Shown here: positions 1-8,948 of the stretch, piece by piece
Numbering within the stretch: position 1 is the first letter of the stretch
How the letters are laid out: every line of letters begins with the position of its first letter
Assembly: GCA_043721775.1 (NCBI GenBank)
Contig: JAYSQA010000093.1
Location: 1-64,000 of the forward strand
Origin: Stagnihabitans sp043721775
GTDB lineage: Bacteria; Pseudomonadota; Alphaproteobacteria; Rhodobacterales; Rhodobacteraceae
Reading direction: 5' to 3'
DNA length: 64,000 bases
Translations under genes and position numbers: made by a program
Notes under the pieces: generated by a model
What the model saw: only the letters and a program-made list of their open reading frames with translations
Database searches by the model: none
Told to the model about the DNA's origin: nothing

Positions 1-101
1 CCAGCAGAGGCAGAGGCGGCGTCCCATGCAAACCTGAACACACTCGATATCGTCGCGTGACACGAACTATCTGGTCTCCGGCAATCCCGGGGCGGTTCAC
101 A

Positions 102-944
102 TCAGACCTTCTTGGCGTCGTTCACGATCTTCATCGTGGCCATCCCGCTGTTGCCCAAGGCGACCGAGGCGAAGGGGCCGCCGTGGCACATCTGGGCCGC
201 GTCGCTTGTGTCAGGGGCAGGGGCCTCGGCCAGAATGCGGGGCGCGAAGGCCTCGGCATTGTCCTTGGGACGGTAGCCGAGGAAACTGGCGCGGGCATTG
301 TCCACGGGGGTGCGGTCGTTGTCTGACACGCCGTAGACCACGGTGAACCCCACCGTCGGCGTATCAATCGCCCGGGTGACCAGCTGGATCAGGTCATCGT
401 AAGACAGCCATGTCCCCAAAGCCCGCGCCGAGGTGACCTGCGCACAGGACAGAATCCGCAGATGCACCGATTCCAGCCTGCGCCTTTCCCAGTACATCCG
501 GCCCAGATCCTCGGCAAAGCACTTGGCGAGGCCGTAGAACGTGTCAGGCCGGTGCGGCACATCGGTGCCGATGAATTCCGCCCTTGGGTACATGCCGACA
601 GCGTGGATCGACGAGGCATAGACCACCCGTTTCACCCCATGCCGATGTGCCGCCTCCCACACGTTGTAAGCGCCGATGATGTTGGGGCCAAGGATCGCCT
701 CGAACGGCGCCTCGTCACCGACGGCGCCGAAGTGGATGACCATGTCGGCCCCGGCAATCACGGCTTGCATCGCGGCAAGGTCGGCCAGATCGGCCCGCAC
801 ATAACTTTCCCCCGGATAAAGCGTCCCAATGTCGGCCACGATGTCGGTGGACACCAATTCCTCGGCCAGCGTCAGCAAAGGCTCGCGCAGCCAGGACCCA
901 AGGCGGCCTGCGGCTCCGGTCAGAACCAGACGTTTCAGCTTCAT
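102..944 (-). CDS. NAD-dependent epimerase/dehydratase, uronate dehydrogenase-like
   Basis: 280-residue short-chain (extended SDR) protein. The N-terminal dinucleotide motif GAAGRLG lies at residues 10-16 and the catalytic pair YGLAK at Tyr137/Lys141, with an upstream SSIHAVG segment supplying the Ser. Length and the GRLG/YGLAK signature resemble uronate dehydrogenases, which oxidise hexuronates to aldarolactones with NAD; the actual substrate is not shown by sequence. It is the last gene of a six-gene minus-strand operon and its ATG overlaps the stop of the aminotransferase gene (ATGA), so translation is probably coupled. Placement beside hydantoinase and aldolase genes makes a role in the same catabolic route likely, but that is inference. 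Confidence 0.8.
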   Translation of the reverse strand: MKLKRLVLTGAAGRLGSWLREPLLTLAEELVSTDIVADIGTLYPGESYVRADLADLAAMQAVIAGADMVIHFGAVGDEAPFEAILGPNIIGAYNVWEAAHRHGVKRVVYASSIHAVGMYPRAEFIGTDVPHRPDTFYGLAKCFAEDLGRMYWERRRLESVHLRILSCAQVTSARALGTWLSYDDLIQLVTRAIDTPTVGFTVVYGVSDNDRTPVDNARASFLGYRPKDNAEAFAPRILAEAPAPDTSDAAQMCHGGPFASVALGNSGMATMKIVNDAKKV

Positions 945-2137
945 GTTTTGTCCTTTGACAGGGTCGCCACAGCCACAGCCAGCCGCACCATGGCGCGGGT
1001 CAGCGTGGCATCGTCGGTGGCGGTCGAGATGCGGAAGAAGCCGGGCATGTCGTAAACCGACCCCGGCACGGTGGCGAGGCCCGCCTGTTGCAGAAGAAAG
1101 GCCGTGAACGCCACGTCATCGGGGATATCGCCGCCCAAAAGGGCCGAACAGTCGATCAGCGCATAGAACGCTCCGCCGGGGTTGCGCAAGGTAAGGCCGG
1201 GGATGTGTGCGATGTGGGACATAACCAGATCGCGGCGGCGTTGATAGGCGTGCCGGAACGTCGCGATGCAGTCTTGCGGCCCGGTCAAGGCCGCCAAGGC
1301 CGCCGCCTGTGCTATGGAACAGGCACCCGACGAGATCTGGCTTTGCACCGTCGTCATGGCGGCAATCAACGCCTTTGGCCCTGCGCCATAGCCGATCCGC
1401 CAGCCGGTCATCGCATAGGCCTTGGATACGCCATTCACCGTCAGCACGCGGTCGGCCAAGTCCGGGCAGACGGTTGCGAAAGAAGCTACGGGTTGGCTGT
1501 CGAACACCACGCTTTCGTAAATCTCATCCGACAGGATCAGCACGTGGCTGTGGCGGCGCAGCACCACGCCCAAGGCGCGGAAATCCTTGGCCCGGTACAC
1601 CGCTCCCGAAGGGTTGGAGGGCGAGTTCAGCAGCACCCAGCGGGTCTTGTCGGTGATTGCAGCCTCAAGAGTCGCGGGGCGCAGCAGGAAGCCGTCTTCG
1701 GCGCGACAGGTCAAGGTGACGGGTGTGCCGCCGATCACCGAAACGATATTGCGGTAGCTGTCAAAACAGGGCGCGCACAGGATGACTTCAGCGCCTTGGT
1801 CCAGCGTTGCCATCATGGCGTCGAAGATCACCTGCTTGGCCCCGTTCGACACGATCACCTGATCGGCGGTAAAGGTCAGCCCGTTGTCGCGCCGGAATTT
1901 CTCAACCACCGCCCCCCGCAAGGCCGCTGTGCCTTGCGTGTTGGGATACCGCGTCTCGCCGCGCAGGGCGGCTTGGTGGGCGGCCTCGATGATATGGGCG
2001 GGCGTGTCGAAATCCGGCTCGCCCAGCCCAAGGTCAATCACATCCTGCCCCGCAAGCGCCATCGCCTTGGCCTTGGTCGAGATGGCAGCAGAGGCCGAGG
2101 CTTTGACAGTCTTCAGGCGCGCGGTTGCGTAGTCCAT
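941..2137 (-). CDS. Class I/II pyridoxal-phosphate aminotransferase (aspartate aminotransferase-like)
   Basis: 398 residues, the normal size for fold-type I aminotransferases of the aspartate/aromatic group. The PLP lysine is Lys239 in NGVSKAYAMTGWRIGY, preceded by SDEIYE (PLP-ring Asp and Tyr) and NSPSNPSGA; the N-terminal GLGEPDFDTP is typical of AspC/AAT-Ib proteins. It would move an amino group between an amino acid and a 2-oxo acid in the cytoplasm. One base separates it from the aldolase gene upstream and it overlaps the dehydrogenase gene downstream by 4 bases, so it is a mid-operon gene. An aminotransferase beside a pyruvate-type aldolase suggests processing of an amino acid released by the hydantoinase; this is inference. 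Confidence 0.88.
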   Translation of the reverse strand: MDYATARLKTVKASASAAISTKAKAMALAGQDVIDLGLGEPDFDTPAHIIEAAHQAALRGETRYPNTQGTAALRGAVVEKFRRDNGLTFTADQVIVSNGAKQVIFDAMMATLDQGAEVILCAPCFDSYRNIVSVIGGTPVTLTCRAEDGFLLRPATLEAAITDKTRWVLLNSPSNPSGAVYRAKDFRALGVVLRRHSHVLILSDEIYESVVFDSQPVASFATVCPDLADRVLTVNGVSKAYAMTGWRIGYGAGPKALIAAMTTVQSQISSGACSIAQAAALAALTGPQDCIATFRHAYQRRRDLVMSHIAHIPGLTLRNPGGAFYALIDCSALLGGDIPDDVAFTAFLLQQAGLATVPGSVYDMPGFFRISTATDDATLTRAMVRLAVAVATLSKDKT

Positions 2138-2138
2138 C

Positions 2139-2903
2139 TTACGCCTGCATCGACTTCAGCAGGGCATCGGCTCCGCGCGCCAGAATGCCGGTGTCGACGC
2201 CGCAGGCGACAAAGGTAAAGCCGTCGTCCAAAAGCTTGCGGGCGAAGGCGCTGTCACCCACCAGCGTGCCCACCGGAATTCCGGCAGCCATCAGCCGTTT
2301 GGCGGCGGGCAGGATGAAGTCCCAGATGTCGGGATGCGCAGGCTGGCCCAGAATGCCCATGTCCGCGCCAATGTCGGCAGGGCCGAAGAACACGCCGTCA
2401 CAGCCCGGAACTTGTCCGATTTCCACCGCCACATTGACCGCCGCCCGGGTTTCTACCTGAAGCAGCACCGCCAGTTCGCCCTCGGCCTTGTTGAAATAAT
2501 CGGTCACCCGGCCAAATTTGTTAGCCCTTGTCGAGGTTGAAACGCCGCGAATGCCATGCGGCGGATAGCGGGTGGCGGATACCGCCTTCTTCGCCTCGTC
2601 CACCGATTGCACCATGGGGAACAACAGCCCCGGTGCTCCGATATCCAGCAGGCGCTTGACCAGAACCGCGTCGTTCCATTCGGGCCGCACCATGGCCGTC
2701 GTGTCAAAGGCGGCAAAGGCCTGAAGCTGGCCAAGGACGGAATTCAGGTCATTTGGCGAATGTTCCATGTCGATCATCGCCCAGTCAAAACCCGCACCCG
2801 CGATAATCTCGGCCGCGAAGGGCGAGGACAGACCGACCCAGACCCCGATCTGCGGTTGGCCCGCACGGATGGCAGCAAGGAAAGCGTTCGGTTTGACGTT
2901 CAT
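2139..2903 (-). CDS. HpcH/HpaI-family class II aldolase
   Basis: 254 residues of the HpaI/2-keto-3-deoxy-L-rhamnonate aldolase family, metal-dependent TIM barrels that cleave 2-oxo acids to pyruvate plus an aldehyde. By comparison with HpaI, His48 in DMEHSPND is the likely base and Arg73 in MVRPEWND the pyruvate-binding arginine; the metal ligands should be the Glu of LLQVETRAA and the Asp in GPADIGADMG. Length fits the family (about 250-265). Its ATG overlaps the FAD oxidoreductase stop by 4 bases. Candidate substrates are 4-hydroxy-2-oxo acids, but the family is promiscuous and sequence alone does not choose. Confidence 0.88.
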   Translation of the reverse strand: MNVKPNAFLAAIRAGQPQIGVWVGLSSPFAAEIIAGAGFDWAMIDMEHSPNDLNSVLGQLQAFAAFDTTAMVRPEWNDAVLVKRLLDIGAPGLLFPMVQSVDEAKKAVSATRYPPHGIRGVSTSTRANKFGRVTDYFNKAEGELAVLLQVETRAAVNVAVEIGQVPGCDGVFFGPADIGADMGILGQPAHPDIWDFILPAAKRLMAAGIPVGTLVGDSAFARKLLDDGFTFVACGVDTGILARGADALLKSMQA

Positions 2904-4099
2904 ATGATGGCGCCTTCGATGAGGGGACGGTTTTCGACGATGCGGGTGAAGCTGAAGGGGGAAAGGTCAAGGCTGCGGAATTCGCCATAGGTCAGCCATT
3001 CCGCCGTGCCGCGCCCCATGGCGGGGGATTGCTGCAACCCGTGACCGGAAAAGCCGTTGAGGAACAGGAAGTTCGAAACCTGCGGATGCGGCCCCACAAT
3101 CGCGTTCTGGTCCAGCGTGTTGTAATCATAATGCCCGGCCCATTCGCGCACCACCTTGACCGCCTCGAACGCAGGAATGCGGGTGGCGAGGATCGGCCAG
3201 ACATGATCCTGCCAGATGTCATGGTCCATGGCGAAGTCATCAAACGCCACCGCCGGGTCATCGTCAGAATGGCAACCGACAAGGTAGGTGGTATCGCTGT
3301 CCGTGCGGAAGTGCACGCCTGTCGGGTCAATGGTCAACGGCAGGTCGCGCGACAGCGGTTGTTCGGGCTTGACGATCCAGGAATAGCGCTTGCGCGGTTC
3401 AATCGGGATGGTGATCCCGGCCATCGCAGCCATCTTGGCCCCCCGCGTGCCCGTTGAGTTTACCACTTGCCCGCAAGCCACCACTTCGCCCGTCGCCAGC
3501 GTGACACTTTCGATCCGGTCGCCGGTGCGGGTGATCGCCACCACCTCGTTCGTGATGTATTCGATGCCCCGGGCACGGGCTTGACGGCGGAACCAGTCAA
3601 ACATGGTGTAGCCGTCGAAATAGCCTTCATCCTTGGTGTTGATCGAGCCCAGCACCAGATCGTCGACCATATAGAATGAGTATTCGGCCTTGATCTGATC
3701 CGGCGACATGATCCGGGTTTCAGCGCCAAGCGACACCTGAAGCGCCTGTTGCGCCTTCAGGACGGCAGCAAAGCCCGTATCGGCGGCAAGGTACATATAG
3801 CCGAAGTTGCGGATTTTTAGCCTGGGGGCGTCACCGCCCATGTATTTCGGCAGGTTCTGGCTGAACTCTGCCCCGAACTGGGAAATCTGGATGTTGAGTT
3901 CGGTGGAAAACTGCTGTCGAATGCTGGAGTTCGACAATGACGTGGCGGCGAATTCATAGCTTTGATCGCGTTCCACCACCAGAACCCGGCCGGTGAAGTC
4001 CTTGTTTTCGGTCAGAAACCACGCGGTGGAGGATCCGGTGATGGCCCCCCCGATGATTACCACGTCATAGGTGGTGTGCTTTGGTGCGTCTTGGGCCAT
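2900..4099 (-). CDS. FAD-dependent oxidoreductase (DAO family, FOXRED1/sarcosine-oxidase-like)
   Basis: 399-residue flavoprotein of the DadA/DAO superfamily. The Rossmann motif VVIIGGAITGSS (Gly17-Gly22) starts at residue 13, followed by an acidic strand end (VVERD) and a C-terminal FAD loop containing FLFLNGFSGHGLQQSPAMG. These enzymes oxidise amines or N-methyl amino acids with release of peroxide or transfer of electrons to a quinone. It sits directly between the hydantoinase B gene (no gap) and the aldolase gene (4-base overlap). Creatinine and N-methylhydantoin routes pair a hydantoinase with sarcosine oxidase, so an amine product of the hydantoinase is a reasonable but unproven substrate. 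Confidence 0.85.
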   Translation of the reverse strand: MAQDAPKHTTYDVVIIGGAITGSSTAWFLTENKDFTGRVLVVERDQSYEFAATSLSNSSIRQQFSTELNIQISQFGAEFSQNLPKYMGGDAPRLKIRNFGYMYLAADTGFAAVLKAQQALQVSLGAETRIMSPDQIKAEYSFYMVDDLVLGSINTKDEGYFDGYTMFDWFRRQARARGIEYITNEVVAITRTGDRIESVTLATGEVVACGQVVNSTGTRGAKMAAMAGITIPIEPRKRYSWIVKPEQPLSRDLPLTIDPTGVHFRTDSDTTYLVGCHSDDDPAVAFDDFAMDHDIWQDHVWPILATRIPAFEAVKVVREWAGHYDYNTLDQNAIVGPHPQVSNFLFLNGFSGHGLQQSPAMGRGTAEWLTYGEFRSLDLSPFSFTRIVENRPLIEGAII

Positions 4100-5809
4100 T
4101 CAGGCGCTCTCCCCTTTGCGCGACGCCGTCATGACTTCGGCAATCTCGGTTTCCGACAGGCCATAGACGGTGCGCGCCGTCATCTCGGTAATATATCCCA
4201 GTGCCAGATCGCGGCGGACGGCGGCCCGGTCACGATCAGACACCGCACCGTAGCCAGCCCCGCCGGGGAAGGCCATCATCACCTTGGCGCCGTAAGGGAC
4301 GAATTGCTTGCCCTTGCCCTTCATCGCCACGCCATCGTCCTGTGCGATGGTGGTGGGCGCACCCTCCAACCCGCCACGACGACCCCGGGCCGGATGGTTG
4401 ACGCGGTCGAACATGGCAGAGATGTCGAACTCGTGGCCTTCGCGCGCACCGACCTCCATGAACTGGCCAAGCCCGCCGCGATACTTGCCCGCGCCGCCTG
4501 AGTCGGGCCGCAGTTCCTTGCGCCAGATGATGACGGGGCCGACCTGCTCGGTTGCCTCAACCGGCATGGTCATGACGCCCGAGGGGAAGGCGGTCGCGCT
4601 CATCCCGTCAAGGGTGGGGCGGGCACCAGAGCCGCCGGAGTTGAAGGTCAGCACCTCGGACCGCACCGCATCGGCAGGCGCAGGCGCATCGGTGCGGGGA
4701 CGGAGGGAGACCTGAAAGTTGCACAGGCAGCCGGCCCCTTCAGCTGGAACCGTATCGGGCAGGATTTTGTCGAGCGCATCATAGATCGTGTCGGGCACCA
4801 TATGGCCGATCACATGGCGCAGCGCCACCGGGGCCGGGTGAACGGCATTGACGATGGAGTTGACCGGGGCCGTAATGCGGAAGGGCTCCAATGAGGCGGC
4901 GTTGTTGGGAATTTCCGGGGCTATCGCGCATTTCAGGGCGTAGCAGGCATAGGCCTTGGTATAAACGAGGGGCACGTTGATGCCCTTCTTGTCGAGGCCG
5001 GAAGTCCCCTCCCAATCGCACATCACATGGTCGCCGTTGAAGGAAACCTTCACCTTCAGGTCAATCGGGCGGTCGTAGCCGTCGATGGTCATGGAGCCTT
5101 CCGCCGAAACTCGGGGCAGGGCTGCGATGCGGGCGAGGGTAGCTTCGCGCGAGTTGATCAGGATGAAGTCGGAAATGCCGCCGAGGGAGGCGAGGTTGAA
5201 TTCCGTCATCATGTCGATCAGGCGGCGGTGGCCGATTTCATTGCAGGTGGTCAAAGCGTAGACGTCACCGACCAGTTGATCCGGTTCGCGCACATTGCCG
5301 CGGATGATGCGGATCAGGGTGGCGTCGACGGTGCCGCGGTCGATCAGCTTCATGATCGGGATATAAAGGCCCTCTTCATAGACCGAATTCGCGTCGGCGC
5401 CAAAGCCGCGCCCGCCGATGTCGACGATATGGGCGGTGCAGGCAAAGAAACCCGCAAGCTGGCCCTTGTGAAAGGACGGTGTGCAAACGGTGATGTCATG
5501 CAAATGGCCGGTGGCCTCCCACGGGTCGTTGGTGATGTAGACGTCGCCCGCGTGGATATTCGTGCGGCCAATGCGGCGGATGAAGTGCGGCACGGCATCG
5601 GACATGGCGTTGACGTGGCCGGGGGTGCCGGTGACGGCTTGGGCCAGCATCTCGCCTTGCGCGTTGTAGACGCCAGCGGAAAGGTCGCCCGCCTCACGGA
5701 CCGAGGTAGAAAAAGCAGTACGGACAAGGGCTTGCGCTTGCTCCTCCACGATAGAGATCAGGCGGTTCCACATAACCTGACAGACAACTTTTGAAAGCTT
5801 CGCAGTCAT
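4100..5809 (-). CDS. hyuB: Hydantoinase B / oxoprolinase family subunit
   Basis: 569 residues, typical for HyuB-type subunits (about 520-600). Characteristic blocks include FSTSVREAGDLSAGVY, ITNDPWEATGHLHDI, FFACTAHIVDIGG and RGGLGQFMEVGAR. With HyuA it forms an ATP-dependent amidohydrolase opening cyclic amides such as hydantoins, N-methylhydantoin or 5-oxoproline. The gene starts one base after the hyuA stop and runs directly into the FAD oxidoreductase gene, so the two subunits are co-translated. The exact ring substrate cannot be read from the sequence. Confidence 0.9.
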   Translation of the reverse strand: MTAKLSKVVCQVMWNRLISIVEEQAQALVRTAFSTSVREAGDLSAGVYNAQGEMLAQAVTGTPGHVNAMSDAVPHFIRRIGRTNIHAGDVYITNDPWEATGHLHDITVCTPSFHKGQLAGFFACTAHIVDIGGRGFGADANSVYEEGLYIPIMKLIDRGTVDATLIRIIRGNVREPDQLVGDVYALTTCNEIGHRRLIDMMTEFNLASLGGISDFILINSREATLARIAALPRVSAEGSMTIDGYDRPIDLKVKVSFNGDHVMCDWEGTSGLDKKGINVPLVYTKAYACYALKCAIAPEIPNNAASLEPFRITAPVNSIVNAVHPAPVALRHVIGHMVPDTIYDALDKILPDTVPAEGAGCLCNFQVSLRPRTDAPAPADAVRSEVLTFNSGGSGARPTLDGMSATAFPSGVMTMPVEATEQVGPVIIWRKELRPDSGGAGKYRGGLGQFMEVGAREGHEFDISAMFDRVNHPARGRRGGLEGAPTTIAQDDGVAMKGKGKQFVPYGAKVMMAFPGGAGYGAVSDRDRAAVRRDLALGYITEMTARTVYGLSETEIAEVMTASRKGESA

Positions 5810-5810
5810 G

Positions 5811-7889
5811 TCAGGCCCCCTTCACGGTGATGTCAATGCAGCCATCGGCGAGCGCCATCGCCTGACGGGAGGCGGGCAGGATAATGGTTGTCTCCTCCTC
5901 GGTGATGATGGCCGGGCCTGTGATGCGATTTCCCGGGCCGAAGGCAGCGCGGTCATAAATGCCCGCGCTGTGGCTGCTCCCCAGAGCGGCGTCGAACAGC
6001 GGGCGCTGACCGGATTGGGCCGGGGCGTTGGCGGGTGTCACGGCGGGGGAGCGTTCGACGGGAGCGGAGGGGGTATAGGCATTGACGGACCACCCAGTGA
6101 TTTCCACCTCCATCCCCGCGACGGTGCGGCCGAACAGGGTGGTGTAGTCTTCTTCGAAGCGTTTGAGGAAGGTCGCGGGGTTGGCCTCGCGCGCTTCAAC
6201 GGGGGTCAAAGGCACGGGAATTTCCCAGCCCTGACCCTTGTAGCGCATGTAGACCTTGTAATCGGCCTTGATGGGCGAGGTGGCATCGCACGACCGCACG
6301 AAACGGGTGGCCTCTTCCTGCATATCCGCAAAGAGGGCGCGGACGGTTGCGGGGGCGAAATTGCGGGCGGGCATGAAGACGGACCGGTTGCTTTCAAAGC
6401 TGAACGGTGCGCGCAGGAAGCCGATGGCGCTGCCCACGCCTGCACCTTGCGGGATCAGGCAGCGGGTGACGCCCAGCTTTTCGCACAGGCGTGCGGCGTG
6501 CAGGGGGGCGGCACCGCCAAAGGCGATCATGGTGTAATCCGACAGGTCCTCGCCGTTTTCCACGGCATGGACGCGGGCGGCGTTGGCCATGTTTTCATCG
6601 ACAACCTCGGCCAGACCCCATGCGGCTTCAAGCGTGGGCATGGCAAGTTTGTTGCCCAGAACACTGTCCAAAGCAGCCTTTGAGGCGTCAGGGTAAAGCG
6701 GAATCGTGCCACCGGCGAAGGTGCCCGCGTCAAGCTTGCCAAGGATCAGGTCGGCATCCGTCACGGCAGGGCGCTGGCCGCCGCGCCCATAGCAGGCGGG
6801 GCCGGGTTCGGACCCGGCACTTTCCGGCCCGACCCTGATCTGGTTCATGGCATCGACCCGCGCCAGCGAACCGCCGCCCGCGCCGATTTCCACCATGTCA
6901 ATCACCGGGATCGAGATGGGCATGCCAGAGCCCCTCTTGAAGCGGTAGGTTCGCGCCACCTCAAACACCCGGGCGGTTTTCGGGGTCTGGTTGCGGATCA
7001 GGCAAATCTTGGCCGTGGTGCCGCCCATGTCAAAGGACAGCACCTTGTCCAGCCCATGCCGTGCGGCGATGTCGGCGGCAAAGACGGCCCCCCCGGCAGG
7101 ACCGGATTCCACCAGTCGCACCGGGAATTCCGCCGCACTTTCAATCGAGATGATGCCGCCGCCCGAATGCATCAGGAACACCGGGCAATCAGCGCCTTCT
7201 GATGCGAGACGCTCTGCCAGACGGCCAAGGTAGGACTTCATCAGGGGCTTGATATAGGCGTTGGCGATGGTGGTGTTAAACCGCGCATACTCCCGCATCT
7301 GGGGGGATACTTCCGATGATATCGAAATCATTACCCCCGGCAGCCGCTCCATCAGCACATCCCGGATCAACCGTTCGTGCGCGTCGTTGACGTAGGAATG
7401 CAAGAGGCCCACGGCGATGCTTTGATACCCCGCCTCGCGCATCGTGTCGGCCAAAGCCGCCACCTCGGCGCGGTCGAGCGGGATCAGCACATCGCCACGG
7501 GCACCCATGCGTTCTTCAACCACATAGCGGCGATTGCGGGGCAGAAGGGGCTCTGGCAGGGTTAGGTTGAGGTCATATTGTTCAAAGCGGCTTTCAGTGC
7601 GCATCTCGATGACATCGCGGAAGCCTTGCGTGGTGATGAGGGCGGTCTTGGCCCCGCGCCGTTCAATCAGGGCGTTGGTGGCAAGGGTGGTGCCGTGGAT
7701 GATCTGGGTGATCACCGATGGCGAGATGCCCGCCTTGGCGCAGACCCGGTGCATGCCCTCGACAATGGCATCCTCGGGGGCTGCGTAGGTGGTCAGCACC
7801 TTGGATGAATGCCTGACAGGTCCGATTTCCAGCACCACATCGGTGAAAGTGCCGCCGATGTCCACGCCAAGCCGGGCCGCATGTGCCAT
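5811..7889 (-). CDS. hyuA: Hydantoinase A / oxoprolinase family subunit
   Basis: 692 residues, the standard HyuA length. The actin-fold ATP-binding start DIGGTFTD lies at residues 10-17, followed by HGTTLATNALIERRG near residue 65 and a second nucleotide block with LSFDMGGTTAKICLI. HyuA supplies the ATP-dependent activation of the cyclic amide and partners HyuB encoded just downstream. It is the first catabolic gene behind the LysR gene, with a 76-base gap that probably holds a promoter or regulator site. It could equally be an N-methylhydantoinase, 5-oxoprolinase or a subfamily of unknown substrate. Confidence 0.92.
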   Translation of the reverse strand: MAHAARLGVDIGGTFTDVVLEIGPVRHSSKVLTTYAAPEDAIVEGMHRVCAKAGISPSVITQIIHGTTLATNALIERRGAKTALITTQGFRDVIEMRTESRFEQYDLNLTLPEPLLPRNRRYVVEERMGARGDVLIPLDRAEVAALADTMREAGYQSIAVGLLHSYVNDAHERLIRDVLMERLPGVMISISSEVSPQMREYARFNTTIANAYIKPLMKSYLGRLAERLASEGADCPVFLMHSGGGIISIESAAEFPVRLVESGPAGGAVFAADIAARHGLDKVLSFDMGGTTAKICLIRNQTPKTARVFEVARTYRFKRGSGMPISIPVIDMVEIGAGGGSLARVDAMNQIRVGPESAGSEPGPACYGRGGQRPAVTDADLILGKLDAGTFAGGTIPLYPDASKAALDSVLGNKLAMPTLEAAWGLAEVVDENMANAARVHAVENGEDLSDYTMIAFGGAAPLHAARLCEKLGVTRCLIPQGAGVGSAIGFLRAPFSFESNRSVFMPARNFAPATVRALFADMQEEATRFVRSCDATSPIKADYKVYMRYKGQGWEIPVPLTPVEAREANPATFLKRFEEDYTTLFGRTVAGMEVEITGWSVNAYTPSAPVERSPAVTPANAPAQSGQRPLFDAALGSSHSAGIYDRAAFGPGNRITGPAIITEEETTIILPASRQAMALADGCIDITVKGA

Positions 7890-7965
7890 GAGAGTCTCCC
7901 TGATCCATGGTGCAGCCTAGGGTATAAGTTTGATCAGGAAAAATCGTTTCTTTGTATCGGAAGGA

Positions 7966-8856
7966 TCAGGATTTCGTATCCTCTGGCGGGAAAAGGTGCT
8001 GGGCCAGCCGGGCGGCCTCGGTGACATGGGTTGGCGCGGGGTCGGCATTGTGGCGGGCGTAAAAGCGCAGGGCATCGGGGTGCCAGTTGTAGTCCAGCAC
8101 CCGCAGCGCGCCGGATACGAGCGGCCCGGCCAGCATCGCGCGCGGCAGGCAGGCGATGCCCAGCCGGTCTTGCGCCATCTGAAGGCAGGCTGACATGTTG
8201 GAGGACGGCACCAGACGCGCCGCTCCTTTCGGGCGGAAGTGATCCTCCAGCTGGCGGAACGGCACGGTGCCGCGGGCATGGGTCAAAATAGGGTGGCGGG
8301 TCATGTCTTGCGGGCCAAGCGGGCCTTGGGCCATGTCAAGGTCAGGGGCTGCGATCCAGACATAGGCCGATTGGCCCAAGGTCAGGCTGTGGCGGGTCTT
8401 GCGGTCGAAAGGCCCGTTCTGGAAGGCCAGATCAAGGTCATGGTCAAACAGCGCCTTTGACAGGTTGGCCGACAGATCCACCGTCAGTTCCACCGTGATA
8501 TTGGCAAACCGCGCCTTCATTGCCACCAGAAATTCCCGCAGCCAGGTGTGTGCTACCATCTCGGACACCCCCAGCCGCAGGGTGTCGCGGAACAGGGTGT
8601 CGTCATCCGCCGCCGCCACAAAGCCATCGGTCGCGGCCAGCACCTTGCGCGCCGGGCCCAGCATCGACTTGCCCTTAGGTGTAAGGCGAACCGAGCCCGC
8701 ATCCCGCTCCATCAGCACGACACCCAACTGCGCCTCAAGCTGTGCGATGCGGTTGGATATGTTGGGCTGCGTGGTATTCAGCCGTTCGGCCGCCCGGCGA
8801 AAGCTGCCAAGATCGGCCACGGTGACAAACGCTTCGATATGTTTGAGGTTAAGCAC
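7966..8856 (-). CDS. LysR-family transcriptional regulator
   Basis: A GTG at 8856 gives 296 residues starting LNLKHIEAF after the initiator, the canonical LysR start; an open frame continues upstream to 9018 but the extra 54 residues match nothing in the family and overlap the pseudogene. The winged helix-turn-helix covers about residues 5-65 (FRRAAERLNTTQPNISNRIAQLE), followed by the periplasmic-binding-like effector domain. It lies on the same strand as, and upstream of, the hydantoinase operon, whereas many LysR genes are divergent from their targets. It most likely activates that operon in response to its substrate or an intermediate. Confidence 0.87.
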   Translation of the reverse strand: MLNLKHIEAFVTVADLGSFRRAAERLNTTQPNISNRIAQLEAQLGVVLMERDAGSVRLTPKGKSMLGPARKVLAATDGFVAAADDDTLFRDTLRLGVSEMVAHTWLREFLVAMKARFANITVELTVDLSANLSKALFDHDLDLAFQNGPFDRKTRHSLTLGQSAYVWIAAPDLDMAQGPLGPQDMTRHPILTHARGTVPFRQLEDHFRPKGAARLVPSSNMSACLQMAQDRLGIACLPRAMLAGPLVSGALRVLDYNWHPDALRFYARHNADPAPTHVTEAARLAQHLFPPEDTKS

Positions 8857-8948
8857 AAGGGGTCCGGGATGGCTATGGGTTCGCCGTCCATCATACGGGG
8901 AAACAAGCGCGCTGCGAAGCGGGGCACAAAGCCGCCGTTTGGGGCCAT

